Positions 46,457-58,086 of a stretch of 64,000 nucleotides of DNA are shown in pieces. The position numbers and the translations under genes were made by a program. This stretch comes from Ambrosia x helenae (lineage: Eukaryota > Streptophyta > Magnoliopsida > Asterales > Asteraceae): the NCBI GenBank assembly GCA_030844895.1, contig CM061227.1, positions 113,939,603-114,003,602 on the forward strand, written 5' to 3'. The notes beneath the pieces are model-generated. The model was not told where the DNA came from. It did no database searches and worked only from the letters and a program-made list of their open reading frames with translations. Within the stretch, counting starts at the first letter, position 1; each line of letters opens with the position of its first letter.

Positions 46457-48013
46457 ATGTCCCATCCCGCCGGCCTCCATACCACCACCGAGGAAACACC
46501 GTCACGACCCCACCCCCCTAAAATTGTAGTATTAGCTGACCTCAACGTTGACCCTCCTACCGACCCTGACCTCCTCGATTCTTTTACCAGGTCTCTCTCT
46601 CTCTCTTTCCTTTTCTTTTTCTTATTATCTCATTAACATTTCATTTCCCTATACTTTGATTTTTCTTCCCTAATTTTATAAAACTTAATTAGGTCCAAGT
46701 AAGTAACTTTATATGATACATTTACAACTCAAACAAATGTGTATAACTTGTTCTAAATGTGGTATGTAATGTCCTTGTGTGTGTATGTATGTATGTATGT
46801 TGTGATATAGGTTTAGTAATGAAGAAAACAGTCAAGATAAAATGAGTTTTCTGGGAAAAGATACTGATACACTTGAACTAGAAAGTAAGCAAACTAAAAA
46901 ACTTGGGAAATCCCGCTCACGCTTCGGTAAGATGGAATTCCCAATCGATTCTGGAGCCGATGCTGAAGGTGATCATAATAGTCCAGGCGTGCCCTCGTCT
47001 CGTGAGGAAAAAGTTAGCAGCCTTAAAACAGTGAGTTCCCAAATAATCTTGGTTTAGTAAGTGTGGCCAATTGGTATGTGGGATGTGGCTGACTGACCGT
47101 TTGCTTGAATGTTTATAGGGTTTGGTACACGTTGCACGTAAGATGCCTAAAAATGCACATGTTCATTTTATACTTGGCCTAATGTACCAACGAATGGGAC
47201 AACCACAAAAGGTAGGATCTTGTCCGTTATAAACGTATTTATATGTTGTATTTGGCTATTTGCATTAACTTAATATGATTTATTTAGGCGGTTTCTGCAT
47301 ATGAAAAGGCAGAAGAAATCTTGCTCCGTGGTGATGAAGATATCGACAGGCCGGATTTACTTTCTTTAATTCAGACTCATCATGCCCAGGTGCATTACAG
47401 CTTTGCACTCCTACTTACATCAAGACTGTATTATTATTATACTTATTAATTTATTATCCATTTGCGTAAGCTCACAGTGTATTTTGCTCGGAAGTTCAGA
47501 AGAATATGGTTCGGGAAAAGAACCAGAGGGTAAGGAACTTGAAGAAATTCTTTGCAAGTTAAACGAGTCGATGGCATCTGATGTTAGGCAGGCATCTGTT
47601 TGGAACACTTTAGGTGTATTGCTACTTAAATCAGGCCATTTGCAGGTACAAATGATTTTTTTCTGTTATTGCCTTCATTACAAGTGCATTCTCTTTTATG
47701 ATCCGCGATTATACTGTTGGTTTAGAGTGCTATATCAGTACTTTCATCTTTACTGGCGGTTGTCCCTGAAAACTTGGATTGCATTGGGAACCTTGGGATG
47801 GCTCATCTTCAAAAGTAAGGATCGCAGACTTCTATTTTTTAGTAGTTGACGTAAGGGATGAGGCGCTAAGAAACTGTGCGCCTCGGGTGGTTTAGGTGTT
47901 TTTGAGGTGCTTTTTTGGTGTTTTAGACTTTTTGGGTCTTTTTTTTTTTTTTGATGTGTGTTTTTGATGTTTTAGACTTTTCTAGGTCAAGTATTTTATT
48001 TTTTATACACATA

Positions 48014-48069
<56 letters not shown>

Positions 48070-48849
48070 GGCGGTTATTCTACAAAAATAAAGAAACGTG
48101 CGAAGGATGCGAAGGATATTTATACATGATAATTACGTAATGATAATTACGTAATGTTTTTTATGTTCATGAAAGCATTACGTAATTATCATTACGTAAT
48201 TATCATTACGTAATTATCATGCATTTGTACATGATAATTACGTAATGTTTTTTATGTTCATGAAGGCATCATGGTTTAAAAAAACGGCTGAGGCGTGCGC
48301 CTCGAGGCGCGCCTCAAGGCGAATCGGGAGGAAAACGAGTCTGAGGCTGCGCCTCAGGGTGCTATTTTGTAGATGCGCCTCACAGGGCTGAGGCAGTAAT
48401 AAAAACTGCGCCTCAGGTGCGCCTCAGGGGTTTTTAAGTTTATTTTTGATGTTTTAAACTTTTTATTTCAATTTCAAGCATGTCATGCCCTTTTAACGTG
48501 TGTTTTTGATGTTTTTGATGAATTTGATGCTGAAATTAGTTAGTATTTCATTTTCTATAAGATATATAACATTTTTATATATATTTTCATTCCGCCTCGC
48601 GCTTACGCCTCTGTTCGCCTCGAGGCGTACGCCTCGTGAGGCGAAAGGAAAACGCCTCGAGGCACGTTTCCTTACTTTTAAACCTTGGAAGGCATTACGT
48701 AATTATCATTACGTAATTATCATTACGTAATTATCATTACGTAATTATCATGCATTTGTGCATTACGTAATTATCATTACGTAATTATCATGTACAAAGT
48801 GATCCTTCGCACGCTTCGCACGATTTTATATTTTTGTATTTGATCCTGC

Positions 48850-48929
<80 letters not shown>

Positions 48930-51348
48930 GTTCAATTGAGAACCAACCCTTAGTTAGGAACCTTAGGAACTAATCTTAGCCATTGATCTTTAATGGCATG
49001 ATTGTAATTAAATGCAACTTCATTTAATTAATTAAATTAGATTAAGGGTAATTTTGTATTTTTCATCACCCACCAAAATAGGAAGTTAATTAATTAATTA
49101 ATTAGATTAGGATCTTTAATTAAATATATATATTTAGTTTTTTTTATTCTTTTTACATACGTTTTTTTTTTAAATTTGTTTTCTAATTTAAGTTAGTTTC
49201 TTAATTCTTTATTAAATACGTTTTTTGTGTATGCGTATATACACTTGTGCTTGCATGGTCTTCACATATTCAGTGTTTCTACTATTAGTAAATATACAAT
49301 AAAACTAGTGTATATTAAACTAGTGTATATTAGTATATATAGATGTACAATAAGGATATACATTAATGTATATTGATGTTTTAATATACTGATAGAAAAT
49401 ATATAATATTATTAGTGTATGTTAATAAACATAGATGTACAAATAGGTTATACATTAATGTATACTAATGTAGTAATGTCTACTGTTAGTAAATATAAAT
49501 TAACGTCGACGTATGTTAGTATACATAGATGTATATATATAATATACATTGGTTAACAGACAATGTATCTGTACGCTTCAAAAAAAAATTATTGTATCTG
49601 TAAGTTTCAGCAAATATACACTAGTGTATAACAACCTAATAAACTAAGATGAAATCTAATTGTATCTGTGTGCTTCAACGAATAACACTAAGTAATACAC
49701 CAGTGTATAATTACAATTTTGTACGTGAAAAAAGATGAACTGTATAATCCAAGACAAGTATTTCGCAAAATATACACTAGTGTATAATTCGAAGTGTACT
49801 TCGAAAACTGAATCTGGGCAATCCAAAAACTGCTATTTCGCAAAAAATACACTAGTGTATATTATACGTTGGTATATAGCTGTCGTAAGTTGAAGTGTAC
49901 ATTGGTGTATATCAATTTTTTTTTGTTCATTCATCATCAACACATATATACAATGGTGTACATTAGTTATACATTGATGTATATCAGTTTTTTTCTTTCA
50001 TTCAACATCATCAACACAGATATACATTGGTGTATATTCGTTTTTTCATTCATCATCACCAACAAAAATATACATTGGTGTATATCAGTTTTTTTTATCA
50101 TCATCATTGACACAGATATACATTGATGTATATCAGTTTTTTTCTTTCATTTAACACAGATATACATTTGTACATTAAACCAATGAGGTTGTACAAAAAC
50201 TATATACAACATTGTACAAATTCCATATTACCATACGAACTCGTTATTAGATATAAGAACGTAAAAAATTTTGCCATTGTACACTCATGTACATTCACAG
50301 TTACACAAAATATTGGTTTATACACGTATGTACAACCATGTATACATCCTTGTATAAACAATAACTACCATGAATTACCCTGTTAAAAGACAAAAAAAAA
50401 AAAAAAAAAAAAAAAAAAACAAGATGACTTCCATGAATTACCCTGTTAAAAGACAAAAAAAAAAAAAAAAAAAAAAAAACTTATATTATTATACTATGTA
50501 GTGGCCCACCTTTTCATACATCATCTTCCTCATCTTTGAAAACCAACCATAGCCATAAGGAAAAGTTGCAGACTTTTTTTTTTTTAACAATTTCTCAAAA
50601 CTTAATACAGTGGTAGTAAGTAGATGACGATTTTATTGAAGATGAATAATTTCACAAAACTTACAAGTTTGGTACTCTGTCGAAGAATGATGATGAAGAT
50701 GAACTATCGAGGATGATTATCGATAAAGTTATATAACCCTGAATTTGAAAGGGTTTTTAATGGGTCTGATAAGGACAGAGTTTAAGCCCTAAAAAAAAAA
50801 AAAAAAAAAAAAACAAGATGACTTCCATGAATTACCCTGTTAAAAGACAAAAAAAAAAAAAAAAAAAAAAAACTTATATTATTATACTATGTAGTGGCCC
50901 ACCTTTTCATACATCATCTTCCTCATCTTTGAAAACCAACCATAGCCATAAGGAAAAGTTGCAGACTTTTTTTTTTTTTAAACAATTTCTCAAAACTTAA
51001 TACAGTGGTAGTAAGTAGATGACGATTTTATTGAAGATGAATAATTTCACAAAACTTACAAGTTTGGTACTCTGTCGAAGAATGATGATGAAGATGAACT
51101 ATCGAGGATGATTATCGATAAAGTTATATAACCCTGAATTTGAAAGGGTTTTTAATGGGTCTGATAAGGACAGAGTTTAAGCCCTAAAAAAGATAGGAAA
51201 CGTTTCCGAAACTTATATTTGATTAAAATAATTAAAGGATTTGATTGGTTTTTTTACACTTTTACCCTTATGATCAAGATTGTAGATGGATGGTTAGGAT
51301 TAGTTCCTAAGTTCCTAACTAGGGTGGTGGTTCCTAATTGATCTCAAT

Positions 51349-51414
<66 letters not shown>

Positions 51415-53428
51415 ATTGAGATCAATTAGGAACCACCACCCTAGTTAGGAACTTAGGAACTAATCCTAACCATCCATCTACAATCTTGATCATAAGGGTA
51501 AAAGTGTAAAAAAACCAATCAAATCCTTTAATTATTTTAATCAAATATAAGTTTCGGAAACGTTTCCTATCTTTTTTAGGGCTTAAACTCTGTCCTTATC
51601 AGACCCATTAAAAACCCTTTCAAATTCAGGGTTATATAACTTTATCGATAATCATCCTCGATAGTTCATCTTCATCATCATTCTTCGACAGAGTACCAAA
51701 CTTGTAAGTTTTGTGAAATTATTCATCTTCAATAAAATCGTCATCTACTTACTACCACTGTATTAAGTTTTGAGAAATTGTTAAAAAAAAAAAAAGTCTG
51801 CAACTTTTCCTTATGGCTATGGTTGGTTTTCAAAGATGAGGAAGATGATGTATGAAAAGGTGGGCCACTACATAGTATAATAATATAAGTTTTTTTTTTT
51901 TTTTTTTTTTTTGTCTTTTAACAGGGTAATTCATGGAAGTCATCTTGTTTTTTTTTTTTTTTTTTTTTTTTTTTTTGTCTTTTAACAGGGTAATTCATGG
52001 TAGTTATTGTTTATACAAGGATGTATACATGGTTGTACATACGTGTATAAACCAATATTTTGTGTAACTGTGAATGTACATGAGTGTACAATGGCAAAAT
52101 TTTTTACGTTCTTATATCTAATAACGAGTTCGTATGGTAATATGGAATTTGTACAATGTTGTATATAGTTTTTGTACAACCTCATTGGTTTAATGTACAA
52201 ATGTATATCTGTGTTAAATGAAAGAAAAAAACTGATATACATCAATGTATATCTGTGTCAATGATGATGATAAAAAAAACTGATATACACCAATGTATAT
52301 TTTTGTTGGTGATGATGAATGAAAAAAACGAATATACACCAATGTATATCTGTGTTGATGATGTTGAATGAAAGAAAAAAACTGATATACATCAATGTAT
52401 AACTAATGTACACCATTGTATATATGTGTTGATGATGAATGAACAAAAAAAAATTGATATACACCAATGTACACTTCAACTTACGACAGCTATATACCAA
52501 CGTATAATATACACTAGTGTATTTTTTGCGAAATAGCAGTTTTTGGATTGCCCAGATTCAGTTTTCGAAGTACACTTCGAATTATACACTAGTGTATATT
52601 TTGCGAAATACTTGTCTTGGATTATACAGTTCATCTTTTTTCACGTACAAAATTGTAATTATACACTGGTGTATTACTTAGTGTTATTCGTTGAAGCACA
52701 CAGATACAATTAGATTTCATCTTAGTTTATTAGGTTGTTATACACTAGTGTATATTTGCTGAAACTTACAGATACAATAATTTTTTTTTGAAGCGTACAG
52801 ATACATTGTCTGTTAACCAATGTATATTATATATATACATCTATGTATACTAACATACGTCGACGTTAATTTATATTTACTAACAGTAGACATTACTACA
52901 TTAGTATACATTAATGTATAACCTATTTGTACATCTATGTTTATTAACATACACTAATAATATTATATATTTTCTATCAGTATATTAAAACATCAATATA
53001 CATTAATGTATATCCTTATTGTACATCTATATATACTAATATACACTAGTTTAATATACACTAGTTTTATTGTATATTTACTAATAGTAGAAACACTGAA
53101 TATGTGAAGACCATGCAAGCACAAGTGTATATACGCATACACAAAAAACGTATTTAATAAAGAATTAAGAAACTAACTTAAATTAGAAAACAAATTTAAA
53201 AAAAAACGTATGTAAAAAGAATAAAAAAACTAAATATATATATTTAATTAAAGATCCTAATCTAATTAATTAACTTCCTATTTTGGTGGTGATGAAAAAT
53301 ACAAAATTACCCTTAATCTAATTTAATTAATTAAATGAAGTTGCATTTAATTACAATCATGCCATTAAAGATCAATGGCTAAGATTAGTTCCTAAGGTTC
53401 CTAACTAAGGGTTGGTTCTCAATTGAAC

Positions 53429-53481
<53 letters not shown>

Positions 53482-55762
53482 CTGACCCTCGATCTTATGC
53501 CTCGGTTCGCCTCGAGGCTTTACGCCTCATGAGGCAAAGCGAAAGTGCCTCGAGGCTCGTTTCCGTTCTTTTAAACTTTGTTGATAAGCCAATGATTTGA
53601 AGTTTGGGTGTTTCGATGTGCATATTTTAAAGTGTCTGTAATCCGATATCAACTATAAGGATGGTAGAAAATAACAATTGGAAGTGTTTTTGTTGTTTAA
53701 ATGTTTGGAAATTATGATTATTTAAGAGATTGTTTGGTAACATGTGAAAAAGTAAAGAATGTTTGTGAAGTTAAAAAAGTGGTGAATCAGTAATTTTATT
53801 TTAGCATTAGATGATTCTCTTGGTGAAGAGGCAACTTCTTAGATGATTATTTATTTGTTGCAACTTGTATGAACCTGATTATTTGATCACCATGTAATTA
53901 GATAAATAAAAGCACACGACATAAATCCAAACCCCCTCAATCTTAGAGTTATTTCTTTAACTGACATACATACTTGTATACTTATCATCCAGCGGAAACT
54001 TGGAACTTTCAGCCAAATGTTTCCAAGATTTGATCTTAAAAGACCAAAATCATCCTTCAGTTTTTATCAATTATGCTGCCCTTCTTTTGTGTAAATATGG
54101 TTCTGTAGTCGCAGGTATGTTAATAATTTTCAAGCAGCTATATTAATTTTTTTAATAATACTTTATATGAGACAAATGTTAGATTAATCTATGTGAAAAT
54201 TATTGTTAAGATGTCAAGTAGAAATAGTGTCCTAATGACTTCTAGGGTTCAAATTTTAGGTGCAGGGGCTAACGGTGACAATGGGGCTTGTTTGGATAGA
54301 GATATGGCGGTTAATGTAGCTAAAGAATGTTTATTAGCCGCTGCAAAAGCAGATCCAAAAGCTGCTCATGTTTGGACTAATCTTGCTAATGCATATTACA
54401 TGTCTGGTGAACATAGACACTCTGGAAAATGTTTGGAGAAGGTTATTATCGTCTTATATATTATAGATTTAAAATAAAGCGTTTTATTATTCAGTTCGAG
54501 TTAATTGCAGGCTGCAAAATTGGAGTCCAGTTGTTTGGCAACTCGATATGCTGTTGCTGTTCATCGAATCAGAGAAGCTGAAAGGTCACAAAACCCTAGT
54601 GAACAGCTTTCTTGGGCTGGAAATGAAATGGCTTCAATATTAAAAGAAGGGGACGCACTTGCAGTTGAGCTCCCCATAGCTTGGGCTGGGCTTGCGATGG
54701 TCCACAAGGCCCAACATGAAATCGCAGCAGGATTTAAGATTGAACAAAATGAATTAATGGAGGTTGAGGAAAGAGCACTCCACAGCTTGAAGCAGGTGAT
54801 TTGTTTTTTAAATTTAACAAATAAAATTAAAATGGATGCATTTAAATGTTGCGGGCCTTGTTGTATTTCAGGCGATATCAGAGGACCCAGATGATCCAGT
54901 ACAATGGCATCAACTTGGGCTTCATAGTCTTTGTACTCAAGACTTTAAAACATCCCAAACATATCTCAAGGCAGCAGTTGCTCGTGATAGGGAATGTTCA
55001 TATGCTTGGTCAAACCTAGGTATTTTCCGTTATCTATCTTATATTAATTTGAATCACAAAAAAGGATTTTTTGATTGTTTAGTATTAGTAGACCCTCATA
55101 TGAAAACAAAAGGTTTGACCGGAGATATAGTTTGTCAACCACAAAATAAGGGAACACTGTGTACTCAAATTAATACTAAACCTGTGCATTATGAAGTAAT
55201 TGTGATGCGATACTCAGAATCAAATAACCTACTGTAATATAACATGCTATAGAAGATAATTAGTGTTTGGATGTGCTTCTGCCGTTTGAAGTTCTAATAA
55301 CCAAAAATAGAAAGTTTCGATTTTTAATGGGACAATATTTTCTTGAACTAACTTTCTCCCATATGCATGGCTTTTTAACAACACTGCAACATCAAACCAG
55401 GTATCTCCTTGCAACTATCTGATGCATCATCTTCACAGGCTGAAGAAGTATATAAACGGGCCTTATCGTTGGCAAAGCCCGAACAAGCTCATACTATCTT
55501 TTGTAATTTGGGAAACTTTTACAGACAGCAAAAGCAGTACGAGTGTGCAAAAGCCATGTTTACTAAATCATTGGATCTGCAGCCTGGTTATGCCCCTGCA
55601 TATAACAATCTAGGGCTTGTATTTGTTGCTGAAAGGCGATGGGAAGAAGCAAAATTCTGTTTTAATAAAGCTTTTCAGGCTGACCCGTTGCTTGATGCGG
55701 CTAAATCCAATATGATTAAAGCTGCAGCTATGTGCAGAGTTTGTGCACCACTTCTTAACTGA
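46457..55762 (+). CDS. SPINDLY-like TPR repeat protein (At5g63200 type), 11 exons
   Basis: Exons: 46457-46590, 46811-47030, 47119-47211, 47288-47389, 47478-47645, 47726-47814, 53993-54114, 54260-54441, 54511-54795, 54872-55019, 55401-55762. All junctions are GT-AG, phases agree throughout, and the sum is 634 residues with no frameshift. The N-terminus carries KIVVLADLNVDPP. TPR helices follow (GLVHVARKMPKNAHVHFILG; SVWNTLGVLLLKSGHLQ; NLDCIGNLGMAHLQ; AHVWTNLANAYYMSGEHRHS; PAYNNLGLVFVAERRWEEA). Databases often label this group as O-linked GlcNAc transferase SPINDLY-like because of the TPR similarity. I see no glycosyltransferase domain after the repeats, so an enzyme activity is not supported; a protein-protein scaffold is more likely. 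Intron 6 (47815-53992, 6178 bp) is swollen by nested transposons; all other introns are under about 400 bp. Confidence 0.9.
48018..48066. repeat. (TA)n microsatellite
   Basis: This is the uninterrupted TA tract in which the neighbouring elements lie. Further tracts are at 48853-48922, 51351-51412 and 53436-53475. Confidence 0.9.
48067..48852. mobile_element. (TA)n-resident TIR element with ATTACGTAAT arrays, 786 bp
   Basis: The ends GGGGGCGG and CCTGCCCC are followed inward by matching inverted text (ACAAAAATA, CGTGCGAAG, TGCGAAGGAT). Both sides adjoin (TA)n. The interior has many copies of a 14-bp unit containing the palindrome ATTACGTAAT. A 418-bp hAT MITE is inserted inside. Elements living in TA tracts have been described in rice as Micron. 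Confidence 0.8.
48270..48687. mobile_element. hAT-type MITE (CATGGTTTAAAA family), 418 bp
   Basis: It starts CATGGTTTAAAA and ends TTTTAAACCTTG. GAAGGCAT is duplicated at 48262-48269 and 48688-48695. The interior is dense in GCCTCGAGGCGC-type palindromes. It interrupts the ATTACGTAAT arrays of the host element. Confidence 0.88.
48923..51350 (+). mobile_element. (TA)n-resident element, left copy of the palindrome, 2428 bp
   Basis: It starts GGGTAGGGTTCAATTGAG and ends GATCTCAATCC. Its two ends are imperfect inverted repeats of about 60 bp (AACCAACCCTTAGTTAGGAAC against AACCACCACCCTAGTTAGGAAC in inverse). The body has many TATACACTAGTGTATA-like palindromes (49300-50330). A 394-bp segment (50420-50813) is tandemly duplicated with an A-run at the junction; the right copy has it once. 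No transposase is present. Confidence 0.85.
51413..53435 (-). mobile_element. (TA)n-resident element, right copy in inverted orientation, 2023 bp
   Basis: This is the reverse complement of 48923-51350 minus the 394-bp duplication. The differences I could see are almost all in homopolymer or short-repeat lengths (for example one base in a T-run near 52325, and two AATT units near 53265). Only the (TA)n tract at 51351-51412 separates the copies. The 87-codon frames at 50123-50386 and 51982-52245 are mirror copies and not genes. Confidence 0.88.
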
Positions 55763-56450
55763 GTTTTGTATGTGAATGTTATTTGTCATTAACGTTTTAC
55801 TCGGTTCTGTGATATTAGTGCTTGTAATTTGTACATAATGCAAATATCTAGTTCTTCAATTTTCAATACTTACTCTTTGTTTATTGGTGTTGAAGCTTTT
55901 GTCTATTCCTACTGATTTTATCACACGTGGCGCGTAAAAACTTCCGCGAAACCACAAAACTGAAAAACCGAGCTAGAATTGGTGTACTCAGCTATAAAGT
56001 AAGCAAAACACCATTTCTGGTCCGGTCTAAAACATAATTGTAATATCTTTTACAAGCGACTTGTAAAAAACTGGGTTGTGCTCAAACCAAACCGGTTCGG
56101 GTTATAAACTGATTTTAGGGTTGAAAACCCCAACCTACTCAAACCGATTTGGATTGGGATCAAACCGCTTTTGGAGCATTAAATCCTTTTTTTTTTTTTT
56201 TTTTTAATCTGGCCGAAATTGATATGGGTTCAAACCGGTTTTCAACACAAAGTGCCGAACCTATGCCAAGGTGCCGGGTTGGGCCCAAACTAGTCATTTT
56301 GGGATATCGTTGGGTTGAAAACGAGTTCATCAGGGCCAAACTGGTTTTTTTACACTTACACCTCTGATAACAATAACCAAAACAAGCCCAAAGTTGATAT
56401 TAGGTTATTGGTTCCAAACACATTTAATATTATCCATATTTAAGTAGAGA

Positions 56451-57480
56451 ATTTATTCAGTTAATTGGGGCTGGGCTGCAGAAGAGGGCTGGGCTGCAGT
56501 GTATTCAACTTATTCAGTTACTAAGAAACAAGAAAATGGGGACGGGACCAGATAATTGGGTTGGGCTGCAGAAGAGGGCGTGTATTTTTCTGTCAAACGG
56601 GTCACCTACGATTTAATGGCTGGAACAGGAAGTGATACGGCTGGAAATAAGATGACATGGTGTAATTGGGCCTTGCCTAAGGCGAATATGTTCGTTTGGA
56701 AGTCACTAGCTGGAAGAATACCCACAAGAGTCGAGCTTACTAAACGTGGTATCATCGTGGGTAGTAAAACTTGTCCGTGCTGCAGGATTGAAGACGAAAC
56801 AGTGGAGCATGTTCTTCTTTCATGCTTTTTGGCGAAGTCAATTTGGTGGTCTATAGGGGCATGGCTGAACGTAACTAATCTGATGAATGTTTCTTCTGTT
56901 AGCGAATTGATGTCACAGGCAAAAGAAATGAAGGCAAATAAGAAAGTAAAGAAAGCGGCTCGAGCAATTATCATAGCAACACTGTGGAAGATATGGACGC
57001 ACAGAAACGAAAGAGTATTCAAAGGAAAGCCATTGTCGTTCGCAAAAATTGTGGAAGGGATTAAAGAGATCACTTACCTATGGATGAAATTTAGAACGAG
57101 AGAGGAGATTCCTTCCATCCAAGATTGGTTAAGGGATGGTATCTTTAGTATTAAAATGTAATGGGCGGTGTATTCATGTTTACAGTGGCGGAGGTTTGTA
57201 GGGGCGGGGAGGGGCGGCCGACCCCCCCGGATTTTCGCGCAGAAGTTCCGATTATATAGTATACGTATAGAAAATTTTGAAAATATAGGGTTTCGACCCC
57301 CCGAAACTGGTTTTCGACCCCCCGAAACCAGTAACTTCCGAACCCCCGGTGACTTCCGACCCCCCGAACCTTCGGGACAAGCTTCGCCACTGCATGTTTA
57401 CTAACTACTTGCTAGAAAACTCCTTGTAATCGTTGTGGTTTATGTTATGAATAAAATCTCCTTCTCCGTAAAAAAAAAAA
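56451..57480 (+). pseudogene. 5'-truncated LINE with RT zinc-binding domain
   Basis: The open frame 56556-57161 contains CPCCRIEDETVEHVLLSC, the C-x2-C-x7-H-x4-C zf-RVT motif, followed by IWTHRNERVF, typical of plant LINE ORF2 C-termini. The insertion ends in a poly-A of 13 A (from 57470). AAGTAGAGA occurs at both 56442-56450 and 57481-57489. A 210-bp hAT MITE is inserted in its 3' UTR. No RT core is present. Confidence 0.85.
57183..57392. mobile_element. hAT-type MITE, CAGTGGC family, 210 bp
   Basis: It starts CAGTGGCGGAGG and ends CTTCGCCACTG. CATGTTTA is duplicated at 57175-57182 and 57393-57400. It is a relative of 22744-23604 and is nested in the LINE. Confidence 0.9.
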
Positions 57481-57764
57481 AAGTAGAGAGCTGTATGAAA
57501 CATACGAACCATGAAATTAGATGTCATTCATATATTACAAAGACTATGTTAGAAACCTATGTATTACGGAAACTTGAATAAAGAAAATATTAAATAATCA
57601 CTCACACGATACATTGAGGTAAATATACGATTGACGTTCCCGTCGAAAAAACGGAATAAGAATAATGAAATAAAAGAAGCAAAAAAGGAATTGATGTATG
57701 GACCTGGAGCCTAATACACAATGAACTGATCCAACAAAAAAAAAAAACCCATTACTATTAGTAG

Positions 57765-58022
57765 GGGTGAGCTCAGGACGGTATCGGTACCAAACCGATA
57801 CAGATCCCGAAAATACCGATCCTGAAAACTCTCAAAATTCAATACCGATATCGAATATATACGGTATCGGTACGGTACCAGAAGTAAAATACCGATACCA
57901 TACCAATCTTGTACCGATACCGAAAATACTGAAACCTCTAAATGTGAGTACCAATACCAATACCGAACACCCTCGGTTCAGCATGGGATCGGTTCGGTAT
58001 TTGATAGAATACGCTCGTCCCT
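57765..58022. mobile_element. MITE-like element with GGTATCGGTACC minisatellite upstream of the AP endonuclease gene
   Basis: AGGGGTGAGC at the left and GCTCGTCCCT at the right are near-inverted. The interior is an ACCGATACCG/CGGTATCGGTA array. It resembles the TAGAGGTGAGC hAT MITE at 39981 in design. Target repeats are imperfect (ACTATTAG/CTCATTAG). It ends about 65 bp before the start codon. Confidence 0.55.
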
Positions 58023-58086
58023 GCTCATTAGAAAGCTGGTGGAGAGAGTGTGTGAAGTGTGATCAATAGAATCAATCAGAGAGAGG

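Larger units (their letters stand above)
47850..53580. mobile_element. hAT-type MITE split by nested insertions in TPR intron 6
   Basis: 47850-48017 matches the left body of the 298-bp MITE at 32758-33055 (TTTTAGACTTTTTGGGTC, TTGATGTGTGTTTTTGATG). 53476-53580 matches its right end (GCCTCGGTTCGCCTCGAGG ... CTTTTAAACTTTG). Everything between entered a (TA)n run that replaced the MITE's ATTTTTATATTTA centre. The left terminus is worn away. Confidence 0.75.

Noticed and set aside
49869..52500. Frames of 80-87 codons present twice
   Set aside because: They are mirror copies from the palindromic element, consisting of TATACA/TGTATA repeats read as Ile/His/Tyr text.
46457..55762. O-GlcNAc transferase (SPINDLY) function for the TPR gene
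   Set aside because: Only TPR repeats are encoded and the protein ends soon after them; no glycosyltransferase domain follows.
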